From Alviniconcha marisindica (taxonomy: Eukaryota; Mollusca; Gastropoda; Provannidae): a stretch of 64,000 nt of DNA. Below, piece after piece: positions 53,401 through 64,000 of this stretch. The translations under genes were made by a program, and so were the position numbers. The notes under the pieces were generated by a model. That model worked only from the letters and a program-made list of their open reading frames with translations, ran no database searches and had not been told where the DNA came from. The stretch lies in NCBI GenBank assembly GCA_018857735.1, contig JABMCL010002369.1:62501-126500 (forward strand), read 5' to 3'. The number at the start of each line of letters is the position of its first letter. Position 1 is the stretch's first letter.

Positions 53401-55265
53401 ACATCTGTAACTATAATATGGTGAAATTGGTTCACAGAACCTGGTCAGAAAATCACTGTAACCAGTCAGTTATTACATGGCCGTCTTTATTACTACTGCT
53501 AGAGCTCTACTAGCAAACACCATGCTCCCTTCCCCATCTCATACACACAAACATGCCACAAACACCATGCTCCCTTCCCCATCTATTACACACAAACATG
53601 CCACAAACACCATGCTCCCTTCCCCATCTCATACACACAAACACGCCACAAACACCATGCTCCCTTCCCCATCTCATACACACAAACATGCCACAAACAC
53701 CATGCTCCCTTCCCTATCTAATACACACAAACATGCCACAAACACTATGCTCCCTTCCCCATCTAATACACACAAACATGCCACAAACACAGGCTCCCTC
53801 TCAGTCTCACAGTGCTTTTGGGGGGGGGGGGGGGGGGGGTAGAACCAGCCAAACAAAATAGCAGCAGGTACTCGGACTGACTGCTGATTTTTTCATTGAA
53901 TGGGGCAAATGCTGATGTTAACCAGTAAAATACTGGAAATTACCCTGGTGAACCCTTGAAGGGGGCTGACATGTAACGATGTATGCACCAAAATAACAAA
54001 GCATTATATAATGCATGCATGTATTCAACAGTCTACGAAGTCTCAGCTTGACTAGATACGACTCAAGTCTATTTTCAACTGCTTGATAAAGTTGACGCTG
54101 CTGTGAAGCTGAAAACATGGCAAAGGACTGAAAGTGGTACAGGCAAAACTCCACTTAACAAGCACTAACATCACACAGAACTTCATACTGATCACCTTTT
54201 CTGTTATCCAAGAAAAGTGCAACATTTAGGTTGGCTGGGCTAACACTGATCATGACATTACACACATTAATATTGTTTTTATGCGACTTGCAAGTCAAAA
54301 ACTGACCTGCATAATTATGTACACACACACACACACAACTTCCAGCAGTGCATAATATTTACATTGCAGTTGCTGTGGATAAAATCATTATTAACGACCC
54401 TGGTTTTCAATAGCGATTGCTTTTAAAGGGAAAGATGGAGTGTAGTTTCAAAGTAGTTTAAATGTCACCCACAAGGTTCGAAATGAGAGCTACTACACAG
54501 TTCTAAAACAATATGGGTGTTCCAATCACATGACCTGACACATGTCACTATTGTCAGTGATGTGATGCCAGTGCTAGTACTGCAAAATGCATACAAAGTA
54601 TTATAATCGGAACAGGATAAACTATCACAGTACAAACAGAGTTTCCTTTTTAGCTAACCAATGCCTACCAATGCTTATTATGAATTAATTTATGTAGATC
54701 CAAACACATAAAAGGCTCAAAAGAAGGCTACTTATTTGGACAAAACAAATTTCCATAGACAATGACAAAATCAGAATGAGGAAGGAATAGTAACAAATTG
54801 AGCGATCACTAGTTCAAACACTGTCACAATCAAGTTTACATTATTATATGTTGTGGATAGATTACAGATGCAAAAATGGAACTGTTGTCCTTTAATGTGG
54901 GTGCTCATGATGCGAACTGTTGTTTACATCTCTGCGTGGGAGACCTCACATACTGCAAGGAGAAGCAAGTCCACAGGGGGGAACTGAAAAGCGACTACCA
55001 ATCGAAACACCAGGAACCTCCTCAAACATCCACTACATAGAATAGTACACCACACACTTAGTACCTGCATATACCCCATAGGCTGCGAGGAAAACCAAAA
55101 AAAAAATACAAAGTTCTCAAATTAGGTGGAGAAAAAAGTGAAAAAAGTGAAAGTGAAAAAGAGGCAAAAACAAAGGTCAAATCACATGTTTTTAATAAAT
55201 AAATAAACAAGGAAGAAATGTCAAAACCAAGGATGTTTTAATAAGCCCCCACTTCCCCGCTCCCT

Positions 55266-55343
<78 letters not shown>

Positions 55344-58300
55344 AAGCTCATTTAAGTGAGTTTAACATTAAAGTATGGAAACATAACTACACCATCATCA
55401 AATGCATGGCACAGTACTGGCCACTCACTGATGCAGGCTCAGCCATACAACTAATCCTGTCAACTGTTACAGTGCTGGTTCTTGGATTTCACCTCACGAC
55501 AAACAAACTGTTTCAAAACATACAGTTAAGATTTAAAATTTGTGACAGAAACTGTATCTACAGTATATATATATATATATATTATGTACATAATTACATG
55601 TACAGGTATGCATCGTATGTAAATGATTAATTACTCACATAGCTTACCAAGCATGAGGTGATCAGTTATAATATCAGTTTTGCCTAAAGTGGATCCCAAA
55701 GCAATGACACAACAAAGTAAATCCCCAAACCTAGCCATGTTGGTTTACTTTTTACTAGTGAAAAGCAAAAGAAAAGTTGGCTTGTGACATAATAGTATTC
55801 GTACGTCACTGACGATTGTGGGAAATTCGGGCCACCTTCCCTGGGTAAGGCACAGCAATTGCAAGAGCGGTGTTACTGTTATCCATTCCTATCACTAGTA
55901 TCAGTGTGTGTAGCATTTTTGTGTGTCCAAACACTGGTATGGCTGCCAGTGTTTGGGATTTTTAATGTGTGAACAGATGTTAACTTAATGTATGTGATTG
56001 CACATAGAGTGCTGTACGGACACTGTACGAGAGTCTTCACCTGAAGCTGACTCTGGGAGAAAAATCCCTTGCTGCACTGGGGACTTGAACCCGCATCAGT
56101 ATTGTGCCTGCCTTTTGGTTTAAACAAAAATCTATTCGAGACAAAATAAAGATACAAAAAAATCATTATGTGCTCATCAACAAGCTATGGCTTATAGGCG
56201 ATGTGCCTGCCTTTTCAGTTGAATGCTCTACCAGCTGAGCTATATCTGCCCCTATTAAAGGCACTTGTACCACACATGCTGGCCTTGCTCACCACACCAA
56301 AGACACAGTGTCACAGTGTTGGAATGGCAGTGCTCATGGTCCCGTTCTTGTGACTTTCAAACACCAATTTTGAACAAACCAGACCACAAAATGGCCAGAA
56401 AAACTACAGTGTCTTCTGTTTTCTATTCCATTCCTATCCATAGGGCCCATGATGTGTCTTCGCTTGGAATCCCCTTTAACCACAGTCTTTTCATCAAACC
56501 CAGGGAAACCAAGGATAGTAATTAGTATACTCTTTTTACAGTTTTTTTAATTTATATAAAATACTATAGTTGCACAAACATTTTGGTTTAATACTAACAT
56601 TAAACATATTTATAAATGTGACACTGACAGGGAAACATTCCCCCCAATTGTTCTATCAATCTATGACTCAATACGACTGTTTGAACAAGAAGCAGCAAGT
56701 CATGACAATGGTAGGTTACTTTTAGTAAAGAACCTGTCAGGGAAACATTTTCTTCCAGTTGTTCTATGACTCAATACGAGTGTTTGAACAAGAAGCAGCA
56801 AGACATGACAATGGCAGTTTACTTTTAGTAAACCTTTTAAAGTGAATAACATGTTGATTTCTGCCACTCAGCTAGACTAGCAATCAAAAAGACATATATC
56901 TGTAGCTAGAAGACGTCTAATGAATACATGTGACACAACACTGGCCACAGGCCAGGTAGATCTTGAAGATTTACCCCTATCTCCAGCTATAGGGGCAATC
57001 AATGAAGCTCTGTTAGCTTATACTATAGCTACAGGCAGTCCTGGTCATGTGGCTGCTTGGCACTGGCACCATGCCAACACCACTTAAACAGGCAAGGCTC
57101 AAGCAGAGTTTTTATTGATCAGGTCTTGCTGTAGAAGGCAAGCCTATCAGTATCAGTACTATCACATGTCTCTGTCACTGTGTCAACCCTAATGTTTTGT
57201 ACTGGGTGCTTTGGGGGCTCATACTGTAGGGGCCATAAACTATTTTTTAACATTATGTCATTGGCACGGGACCAAACTGAACTTGCATTACATGTTAGCG
57301 GAACTTTAAATTATTTAATAAATCAATTCCTGGTCAAACTTTTGTGTACGTTTTTCAGCCTGAAAACCCCTGTGTCTGTGAGCCTCCTGTATGAGACAAG
57401 CTATAAAAATAAAAAACGCCAGTCTAAACACAGAGAACTGAGTCCTTTTTTCCAGGAAACAGTAATTGCTGATTATTACATGTATTCAATCACAGTTGCG
57501 AAGTTGATACAGTTTAGTGAGTTACTGTTAGCACTGGGTCATGTTACAAATTATATACAAAAAAAAAATACAAAAAATCCTGATGTACAGTATCAACTTC
57601 TTTTTTTAACAGTAACTGATGTAAGTATGAAAACGGTGTGCCAAATACATGCAATATTAAAAAACAAAAACAAAACAAAGGGCAACCAGATTATCAGCGA
57701 CATGAATAAACGTTTAACAATTCACACTGATTGTAAGTGACAGTTATAGTCTAAATTATAAGAACAAATAGTGGGTTTTAAACATAACGAACATGCAAAC
57801 ATTCCACTGAAAACAAAAAAGAATGATCTTAAGTTTCACTGTCAAACTTTTCTCATAAATTTTGTAATACATGGTAACATGTGGAACATCTGCGAAGTTT
57901 CCCCTGGGAATTCTCTCCTCCAGTCTTCAGGTTTTGCCATTTAGACACAATTACAGCAAAAGAGGAAGGTTTACCCTGGCTTGAAAGTAAAACAGTCACC
58001 ACTTGGGAGTTGGTGACATGCATGATGCTGTGGTTAACCACTTTTAATGGTTTACAAGATGGTAAATCTCAGTAAACACCCTGCAATTAGTTTATAGTCA
58101 GTAGTAAATTACTGACATTATAATAAATTATATATTACATACAAGGTCACAGAGACACACCTTCAAGCAAATCATGATCAGTAGTAATTGTATGATCAAA
58201 ACTATGTGTGATACATTATGTGTGCACACGCAAATGTCCAAACAGCAAGGGAGTAGTGGCCAGCACAAACTGACCAGTTGAAACTGAAAGTGTGAACAGC

Positions 58301-58626
58301 TTTAAGTTTGAATGTTTGAACATGCATTCAATAAAAAATATTAAAATCATTTCAAACCACTGAGAAGGCAACTAAAATTAGCAAAATGTCAAATGAGAGG
58401 GCACCATACTGAATGCACAGCAAATAACATCTATAATATGTATCATATCATGTACGGACTTTATACCTGGAAACGTGACCTAAGCACAATCAAGAAACAA
58501 AAGAGGTAGATTACCTGCCGGGGGAGGGCCTTGGCCCATCTTGCCATCAGGTTGAGGTGGGTATGCTGGGTTTGGAGGGGGGTAGCCACCCTCAGCACCA
58601 GGATAGGGAGGAGGAGGTCCTGACAT
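44706..58626 (-). CDS. LITAF: LITAF-domain zinc-binding protein (LITAF/CDIP1 family), 5 coding exons
   Basis: Coding exons on the minus strand: 58626-58515, 55082-55065, 52566-52537, 49132-48886, 44814-44706. The total is 516 nt (171 residues), GT-AG throughout. The Pro/Tyr/Gly-rich N-terminus holds a PPPPY motif at residues 4-8, of the PPxY type that binds WW domains of NEDD4-family ligases in this family, and [12 protein letters not shown] repeats. The C-terminal LITAF domain has CPHC, a hydrophobic insert ([25 protein letters not shown]) and HTCPNC; the two Cys pairs bind zinc and the insert anchors the protein to late endosomal or lysosomal membranes. Exons 2 and 3 are micro-exons of 18 and 30 nt in phase 1-1, so skipping either keeps frame. 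A 5' UTR part begins behind an acceptor near 58664; an upstream noncoding exon may end at the donor at 63405. TTTATT motifs at 41728-41738 and 41846-41851 could be poly(A) signals. Confidence 0.92.
44977..45140 (+). repeat. 164-bp direct duplicate, copy 2
   Basis: Identical to 43105-43268 by eye. It sits just inside the last LITAF intron, bordered by G runs, so the two copies flank the terminal LITAF exon. Confidence 0.92.
45425..45474 (-). repeat. Isolated single unit of minisatellite C
   Basis: It matches one 51-bp unit of the array at 48294-48905 almost fully, including CTCTGCCTTGTTGG then gtaggtgtgatgg, but stands alone 2.8 kb away in the same intron. Confidence 0.85.
46130..47654 (-). 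CDS. Candidate small two-exon gene nested in the last LITAF intron
   Basis: Exon A 47654-47603 and exon B 46278-46130 join through a strong donor (GTG then gtaagt) and a tttcag acceptor, giving 66 codons in one frame. The product starts [17 protein letters not shown] and carries an AT-hook-like basic stretch, GPRKRGRPQ. The start lies in a short CpG-richer segment (about 47640-47770), unlike the AT-rich intron around it, which would suit a small promoter. I do not recognise the protein. An overlapping frame across exon A is open too (ending [20 protein letters not shown]), so the reading frame is uncertain. It could also be an alternative first exon spliced to LITAF exon 5 at 44814, or chance. 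Confidence 0.3.
46803..46884. repeat. (GT)n microsatellite
   Basis: About 82 bp of pure GT in the last LITAF intron, inside the intron of the candidate nested gene. Confidence 0.97.
48294..48905 (-). repeat. Minisatellite C at the LITAF exon 4 donor
   Basis: Twelve 51-bp units, the first being the real exon end. On the minus strand each holds the last 25 nt of the exon (TTTGTCTGATCCTCTGCCTT plus GTTGG) and 26 nt of intron starting gtaggtgtgatgg. All but the distal two are near-identical. Because 51 is a multiple of 3, false frames of 281 and 295 codons run through it. Confidence 0.95.
50098..50425. repeat. Two (GT)n tracts in LITAF intron 3
   Basis: GT runs at 50101-50130 and 50394-50422. 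The 3.4-kb intron (49133-52536) otherwise shows only a short doubled segment at 50660-50770 (AGAACAGCRCTTTATAAGAA). Confidence 0.9.
51737..51985. mobile_element. Complete MITE with about 50-bp inverted ends
   Basis: The left end (CCAAACACATGTAAGGTTC, AAAAGAACGCTATTTATTAG) is repeated in inverse at the right (ATAGCGTTCTTTTGAA, TTTTATGTGTTTG). The 249-bp element has no coding capacity. Partial relatives are at 543-972, 35400-35545 and 54695-54760. Confidence 0.8.
53510..53805. repeat. 42-bp minisatellite in LITAF intron 2
   Basis: Seven units of CACCATGCTCCCTTCCCC with ATACACACAAACATGCCA, followed by a 19-G run at 53821-53839. Confidence 0.93.
54695..54760. mobile_element. MITE terminal fragment
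   Basis: Matches the left terminus of the 51737 element (ATCCAAACACATAAAAGGCT, GACAAAAC). Confidence 0.6.
55271..55341. repeat. Poly-G then (GA)n tract
   Basis: About 27 G followed by 43 bp of GA, 190 bp from the 18-nt LITAF micro-exon. Confidence 0.95.
55905..56255 (-). mobile_element. tRNA-derived SINE split by an insertion with 14-bp target duplication
   Basis: On the minus strand, the head starts near 56253 with GGGGCAGATATAGCTCAGC (A box TAGCTCAGCTGG). Its B box, GGGTTCAAGTCC, occurs only after a gap of about 100 bp. Between them an insert of about 85 bp is flanked by two copies of AAAAGGCAGGCACA. Without it a Phe-like anticodon arm is restored in order. The body continues to about 55905. 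Confidence 0.75.
56622..56845. repeat. Tandem duplication of about 110 bp, LITAF intron 1
   Basis: Two copies share CAGGGAAACATT, TTGTTCTAT, ATGACTCAATACGA and TTTGAACAAGAAGCAGCAAG, then ACTTTTAGTAAA. Confidence 0.88.
57180..57740 (+). other. Unidentified 186-codon open reading frame in a LITAF intron
   Basis: A 186-residue open frame free of simple repeats lies antisense inside LITAF intron 1 (coding-exon numbering). It is Leu-, Lys- and Thr-rich with no motif I recognise. For AT-rich intronic DNA it is long, but no splice sites, promoter or family signature support it as a gene. It may be a decayed mobile-element fragment or chance. Confidence 0.15.
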
Positions 58627-59181
58627 GGTTTCTGGTCTTCTTGAGATTGTCTAAAGCTGGAACTGGAAAGAAAGCAAACTTTTCAGCTTTCACTTTTACA
58701 TTCAATGGTCCAAATAATACAGAAGCTGAGAGTCTGTGAGGCACTCAATTACTGATTAGTGCAGTTTCTGGGAAGTGTGTACCACTCATAAATGTCTGCA
58801 AGTGCAACACAGTGTTGCTGAACTGCAGATGAAGAACAAAACATTAAATGCAACACAAAGGTTCACTGTTTCAGTGTTTAAGAATTGGATCATACAACAC
58901 ACAAAACATCCTACAAACCAATTTTGTGGCTCAATCAACCCAGTCTGTGAAGACAAAAAGCTCCAACTGCACACATACTAGCCCAGTCCACCATAATGTA
59001 GACCTGAAATACTCTACTATGCATCAGGGTCAAAAGTACTTGACATGGGAACAAATCTCATGGTTCCAATGTTATGAAACAGGAAATGTGTCAGTTATCT
59101 CCCTTCAATAACTGTAATGGTTCATAACATGCTCTGTCACTCGATGTTCATGATTATGTCCATGTAACACTAACAATCACA

Positions 59182-60418
59182 TGTGAGCAAGTGCTCTTTG
59201 TACGTTTTTACAATAATCCCGCCCCGGTTATCAGATCCATGCAATTTCATTACTGTACTGTTAGTAACCCGGGAACCGGAGCAGACGACGCTTTTGTTTT
59301 GAAGCGCTGCGTGTTGCGTAACGCCACATGGCCTTCACACAGCCGACCGGCGATAGCCGCTGGTGCGCGCCATTTTCAAATCTGTTTACTCCCTTAATAT
59401 TTTGACCGCTTGTTTGTTTACCTACTCCTTGTTCACCTAGTCCTTTTTATGCACTAAGCCATGTGTAATATAATTTGGCATCTTAGAATGTTTATTTAGA
59501 TCTTATTTAGACGCAGGATCGAGCTTAATCAGTAGTCGATGCCTCTCTGGGTCCATTCTTTTTATAGCCGTCGTCTGCATGGCGCATTTTCTGTGTAGTA
59601 CTAGTGAATAGTAGTGAATCGTTGTTTTGACTCGATGAAAGTAATTCTGTGTCGATCAATGCTTTGTCGTATAGTATTTTGCTTAGCTGACTTCATGTTT
59701 AGTGTTTATTTTGGGTTGAAATTAACTTATTAAGTGTTGTGTACTGTATAAGCTAAGTTATATTCATAGACTACTTGGTATCACTATCAGCGCTGCTGCG
59801 ACTAAAATAACGCGCCCCAGGCGAAAGTTCGCACCGATTGTTTTAGTGCTAGTCTTTGAGTGTGTCTTGCTTCTCTTACAGAGCGTTGTATTGTAATTGT
59901 TATGTACCATTTTAACCGTGGGAGCGTGCTCTTTATTCTGATATAAGTTTTAGCGACAGTTATGTTTTGTACATTGTGTTAGTTGTGATTTAGTTGTACG
60001 AATCTGCTTATAGATAGGTGCAAGCCACGCTTCCCACTCTTGTTGTAAATTAAATAAGTCATGTGTGTACATTTTGTTTATACGGTTTAAAAGGTTGTAA
60101 CTGTAGCTTTTATTTGATGTATTTCATGTTTTAATTAGTTTAGTTATTGTTGAGGAAACTGTATTGTGCGGGCCAAGGAAACACAATAGTCAGCCATTTT
60201 GTGGTCCAGAGGGCTGATTTCATTGTAGCGATAGCGTGTGTTCTTTGCGGCCCGCGCAGTTCTCTTATCTATGCGTGCGCGTGAGGATTTTGGGTGTGCT
60301 GAGAAAGTTGTCTGCTGCTGTAGAATAAAGCCTGTTTGCCGTCGCCACCTGCTGTGGTCTCCATTTTGACTGACTCCGCTGCCTGTGTCCTGTCCTTCTA
60401 CCACTCCACTCCATTACA
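59182..60418 (+). mobile_element. Solo LTR, copy B, upstream of the LITAF start exon
   Basis: A 1237-bp element begins TGTGAGCAAG, ends CATTACA, and is flanked by the 4-bp direct repeat CACA. It is the inverted counterpart of 16637-17890, with a few percent mismatches by eye. AATAAA at about 60325 could be its poly(A) signal. No internal retrotransposon genes are nearby. Confidence 0.88.
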
Positions 60419-60419
60419 C

Positions 60420-61620
60420 ACATAAAAAAAGTTTTCGCATAAGCTGGTCATGAAAACATAACTTTTACTGTTTCAGTTTCATCCATCTGCAGTTGCCATG
60501 ATCTTGACACTTGAGCAAGGCCATCAATCAATGACAATGTGTTGTGAAATTACTGAAAGTGTTTTTAAGTTCAGTTCAGTTTGGCAAAGTTCACATGGAG
60601 TGCAAAGTTCCTTGGAGATTCGCAATGGATTTTTGTTTTCAACCTTCCTTGGAGTTTCGAAATGGATTTTTTTTTTTTTTAAAGATACCCTGTGGGTGCT
60701 GGTCAGACAGATGGCCTAACAAAAAAGACAACAACAAAAAAAGGCTGGTCACTCCTTACCAGTTATGTTTCTTGTAGAGGCCCTGCCCTGCCAGAATATG
60801 TTTTAAAATCTCAACTTTTTATTTTAAAATAAATCAGGGTCATTTTCATCCTAACCCTTTCTTACTCTTAGCTATCCATCTCTTTGTGTCACCCATTGGC
60901 AACAAATACAATTAAGTGAACACTTTTATATTGCACCATTCTCTGCTCTCAGACACTTGCCATACACTTGTCACACATGATTCTCAGTGAGTGAGTGACT
61001 GTAAGTAGCATTTTCAATATTATAGCATGTTTTGAATATCCAACAAAGTGTACTTCCAAGTTACACTACAGAGCTATTTGGTTGTTACATGTCTGGTGCC
61101 ACATGAAACTGCTGCTGTCTCAGCACATATTCTGTGTACACCATACAACCATGCACCAGTTTAGAGCATCACTTCATTTGAAGCCACATACCAGTGACTG
61201 TGGTAGGTTCATTAAAAGTTAAAATGAAACCATGTATGGCATGCACAAATGTGTTGAAAAAAACATGCATGGGTCAATTATTGTCATGACTCGCATACAT
61301 GCAAACCAGCAATCTGACAGGCCCAAATATTCCCCCAAGGGCCCTCCAAAGGACCCCTCTGCTGTCCTTGACATGAGGTCCCTCCATTAGCGGTTTTGTC
61401 TAGGTCCTTCAGTTATACATCTTGATTTACTGAACTTGATTAAATTCTGTCAACTGAAGCCCCTGTTGCACAGCACAGAAATCAACTTCTATGCAGTTCA
61501 AGCAAATGGTAACATTAACAGCAATTGATATTAGTAGTTGTGTTGTTTTTTGCTGGTACTATGGTATGGTAAGCCTATTTCAAAGGCATAGTCTTATATA
61601 ATGCATGTTGTCTTTCTAGT
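60420..61620. other. LITAF 5' intron or flank, no feature seen
   Basis: Unremarkable AT-rich sequence, with one doubled motif around TTCGAAATGGATTTTT/TTCGCAATGGATTTTT at 60618-60675. Confidence 0.5.
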
Positions 61621-61624
61621 CCCC

Positions 61625-61693
61625 TGTGTGTGTGAGTGTGTGTGTGTGTGTGTGTGCGCACGCGCGTGCGTGTGTGTGTGTAAGGTGTGTGTG

Positions 61694-61724
<31 letters not shown>

Positions 61725-61726
61725 AA
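61625..61726. repeat. (GT)n compound microsatellite
   Basis: GT runs interrupted by GCGCACGCGCG and TAAGG, about 100 bp. Confidence 0.95.
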
Positions 61727-61959
61727 GGTGCAGGCACTGCTGTGCTTTTGTCCTTTCTGGATTTGTGTTGGTGGCTAATAAGCTAGTTAGGAAACTAGAT
61801 CTTTGATTTTTGCAGATGCTCTACATCATAGATCTGTTATGTAACTATTAGATGCATCACAATCTAATTCTGAAAAATGTGTATACATGTATACATCATT
61901 ACATGTGATGTGGCAACTGGCATTTCAAACTGTGCAAAATAATGCATAAAACATGTTAT

Positions 61960-62210
61960 TACTGTTAATGAGATCCCTGCATACATCACATGCATGTGAC
62001 TGGGATCTTTCAGTTTTGCACATGCTAGTTTGCTACTGCAGCAACATGGGGTGGAAACTGGAACTGATACTGAAATGAGATTGAGAGTCAGCACTGAAAG
62101 TTGGCGAGACAAAGAAACTCCTCCCAGTCCCACTCCTGCCATGACTTAAAACCCATGACCTCTTGAACGCAAGTCTGCTCTACCACTGAGATATTCCTGC
62201 TCCCCAGCAC
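61960..62210 (-). mobile_element. tRNA-derived SINE
   Basis: On the minus strand the head shows GAATATCTCAGTGGTAGAGC (A box) and GGTCATGGGTTTTAAGTC (a decayed B box). The body ends near GATCCCAGTCACATGCATGT. Confidence 0.7.
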
Positions 62211-62219
62211 AGACTAGGC

Positions 62220-63220
62220 AAGTCAATTGATACAAATATTTTTCAAGACTCACCTGTGTGTACTCTTAACTCTAAATAAAAAAGAACCAAAGTAAATAAT
62301 CTCAACAATAATGAATAAAACTGTTTTATAACTTGTATTAACTAATTAAGACTGGTTCATGGAGATGAAGGCTTCAGTATAAGTCTACTAAGTGTAAAGG
62401 TGTAAAACTAAACAAGATTGCTACTTGTCGGTAAATAAAAATTAAGATAATAAGAATAAGAATTAAGATAATATTAATAATACTGAAATCCTGATACAAG
62501 AACAAATGTCAAGCTGTATAACTATCATACACTAATGCGGTGATACTGATAGTGATACAGCAAGTAAGACTATGAGGACACTAAAAACAAAAACAAACTA
62601 ACTGCCAACAATCTAAATTCAATCAATTATGGTTATCATAATATCAATATCAATAGTTGCTCTATTTCCAGTCACTGAATCAGGATTTTTGAGTGTGTGC
62701 ACAAAATGCCACTCACTGTACTTGTAGACTTCTACCAGTAGCAGTAACTAGTACTAACTACTACTGTGTACTGCTACTAGACCTAGTAGTAGTAGTAAGT
62801 ACTTGACTACCACAGGCACAGTTACAGTTACAGAACTTACATGGAACAAAAAATGTAAATTGTTGTTATTCTGTGACTCTTGTATATATATTGTAAATGT
62901 AATACATATAATTTATATACACATTTTCCTTATTAGTATTAATTCGTCATTAGTTCACGGAGGCATACTTTGATTCTATTATTTCAAACAGTTTTCAATA
63001 TTCACCTATCTAAACAACATTAATCATTTACACCAATCCCCAGTACATTTCTGAAACTAAAACCGCAGTCATTCGGTTCTTTCGACTAGTAATCAAACGG
63101 TCTTAAACAACAATTTCTAACTGGAATCTTACCCAACTGTCCCCAAAGATTTTGGAAGTGGGCAATAAGAATTATGATTATCGATATAGTACAACTTCCT
63201 TGTAAGCACAAGACTACTGA
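62220..63220. other. LITAF 5' intron, no feature seen
   Basis: AT-rich sequence with short AGTAGTAGT and TATATA stretches and no recognisable gene or mobile element. Confidence 0.5.
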
Positions 63221-63430
63221 ACTCTAACCGGATGTTGGGGTGTGCGGGCATGATGGGCGCGTCCCTAGTTTGATACGTCGATATACTGTAGCTAAGTTCT
63301 ACATGCTCGGTTATAAATTATCAGCAGCAGGAGTTGTGATAATATTCTAGACTCTGTTTGTGGAACTGTCCAGGATAATAGTAACACAGCAAACAACCTC
63401 TCACCTGCGTCGAGAAAGCTTCTTCGGTTT
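63220..63430 (-). promoter_or_regulatory. Possible LITAF first noncoding exon and promoter region
   Basis: On the minus strand a good donor (CGACGCAG then gtgagag) ends at 63405, and the surrounding sequence is more CpG-rich than its neighbourhood (63230-63290 and 63400-63430). It would splice to the acceptor at about 58664, just upstream of the LITAF start codon. There is no direct proof of transcription. Confidence 0.35.
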
Positions 63431-63584
63431 GTTTGTTTAGATGAGAGTGTTGAAACAGTGCCGTGTGCAAAAGCACTACCCTAAGATGATGGGAGTTACC
63501 TGCCCATGTTTAGCTGTAGGCGTGTACAACCTGGGCAAAGATGTTTGTACAAGACTGTTAGATCAGTTAAATTATATGGCTAGA

Positions 63585-63690
63585 GCTCAGGAGCTGTGTG
63601 AAAGTCGAGGTGGCCGTCCTGGGCTCCCGTCCGTAATAAGCCTACGGTTTCTATGGACGTAAAGCAACACTGCAACCATATTAATTATGT
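63585..63690 (+). mobile_element. SINE-like repeat, family 1
   Basis: Third copy of the CAGGAGCTGTGTGAAAGTCG, GGTGGCCGTCCTGGGCT and ATGGACGTAAAGCAACACTG family. Confidence 0.75.
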
Positions 63691-63918
63691 GGCGTGTTGG
63701 AGGGACGGGGTTTCTTGGCGGGTCTTAATCAACAAACAGAAAAGTCAACCTGTTGACAGTTATTTGACCTGGCGTGCGCATAGCCACAGACCAGAGAAAA
63801 AAGAAGAAGAAAAAACAACAACAAAAACAAAACAGACAGCCGTGACTAAAAACACACACATTAGCTATGGAAAAAGGAAAAAGCCAAACAAAACGAACCA
63901 GCAATACCCGCATATGTA

Positions 63919-63920
<2 letters not shown>

Positions 63921-63966
<46 letters not shown>
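63921..63966. repeat. (GT)n microsatellite at the window end
   Basis: About 46 bp of pure GT; the flank from 63700 shows no gene. Confidence 0.97.
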
Positions 63967-64000
63967 ATTTGAATGTTTGTTGTTTGGCAAGATACATGTA

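Overview
This is a gene-poor, repeat-rich piece of an animal nuclear genome. Genes are split by GT-AG introns. Long CA/GT and GA microsatellites, poly-G/poly-C runs, at least nine minisatellite arrays, tRNA-derived SINEs, MITE-like palindromes and two solo LTRs fill the introns and gaps. The gene models and repeat style suggest a lophotrochozoan invertebrate, most likely a gastropod mollusc. That placement is an inference from overall appearance, not from a diagnostic sequence.

Four protein-coding genes are well supported. (1) 14902 down to 1986, minus: a 12-exon, 650-residue coiled-coil protein of the CCDC96/CFAP184 ciliary family, with an acidic repetitive N-terminus. (2) 15178-22361, plus: a complete 7-exon cytosolic thymidine kinase (TK1, 242 residues). 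It starts head-to-head with CCDC96 276 bp away, so the two share one compact promoter. (3) 25869-36768, plus: a threonine aldolase, nine exons found, first exon unresolved. (4) 58626 down to 44706, minus: a LITAF-domain zinc-binding membrane protein of five coding exons, two of them 18 and 30 nt long, convergent with the aldolase. A small two-exon candidate gene (47654 to 46130, minus) may be nested in the last LITAF intron.

Layout: 1-2 kb, 3' flank with a MITE interrupted by a SINE; 2-14.9 kb, CCDC96; 15.1-22.4 kb, TK1, with a SINE and a solo LTR in intron 1; 22.4-25.8 kb, TK1 3' flank with a diverged tandem duplication, a SINE and a foldback element; 25.9-36.8 kb, threonine aldolase; 37-41 kb, two tandem arrays; 41-63.4 kb, LITAF with its 3' flank and long introns, including the second solo LTR in inverted orientation.

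The most unusual signal is a repeated architecture. Six minisatellite arrays, in three unrelated genes on both strands, begin at the 5' splice site of an exon. Their units contain copies of that exon-intron junction, so functional-looking donor sites are reiterated about 5 to 25 times downstream of the real one. No array in the window starts at an acceptor in this way. This reads as a recurrent process of minisatellite birth at splice donors.
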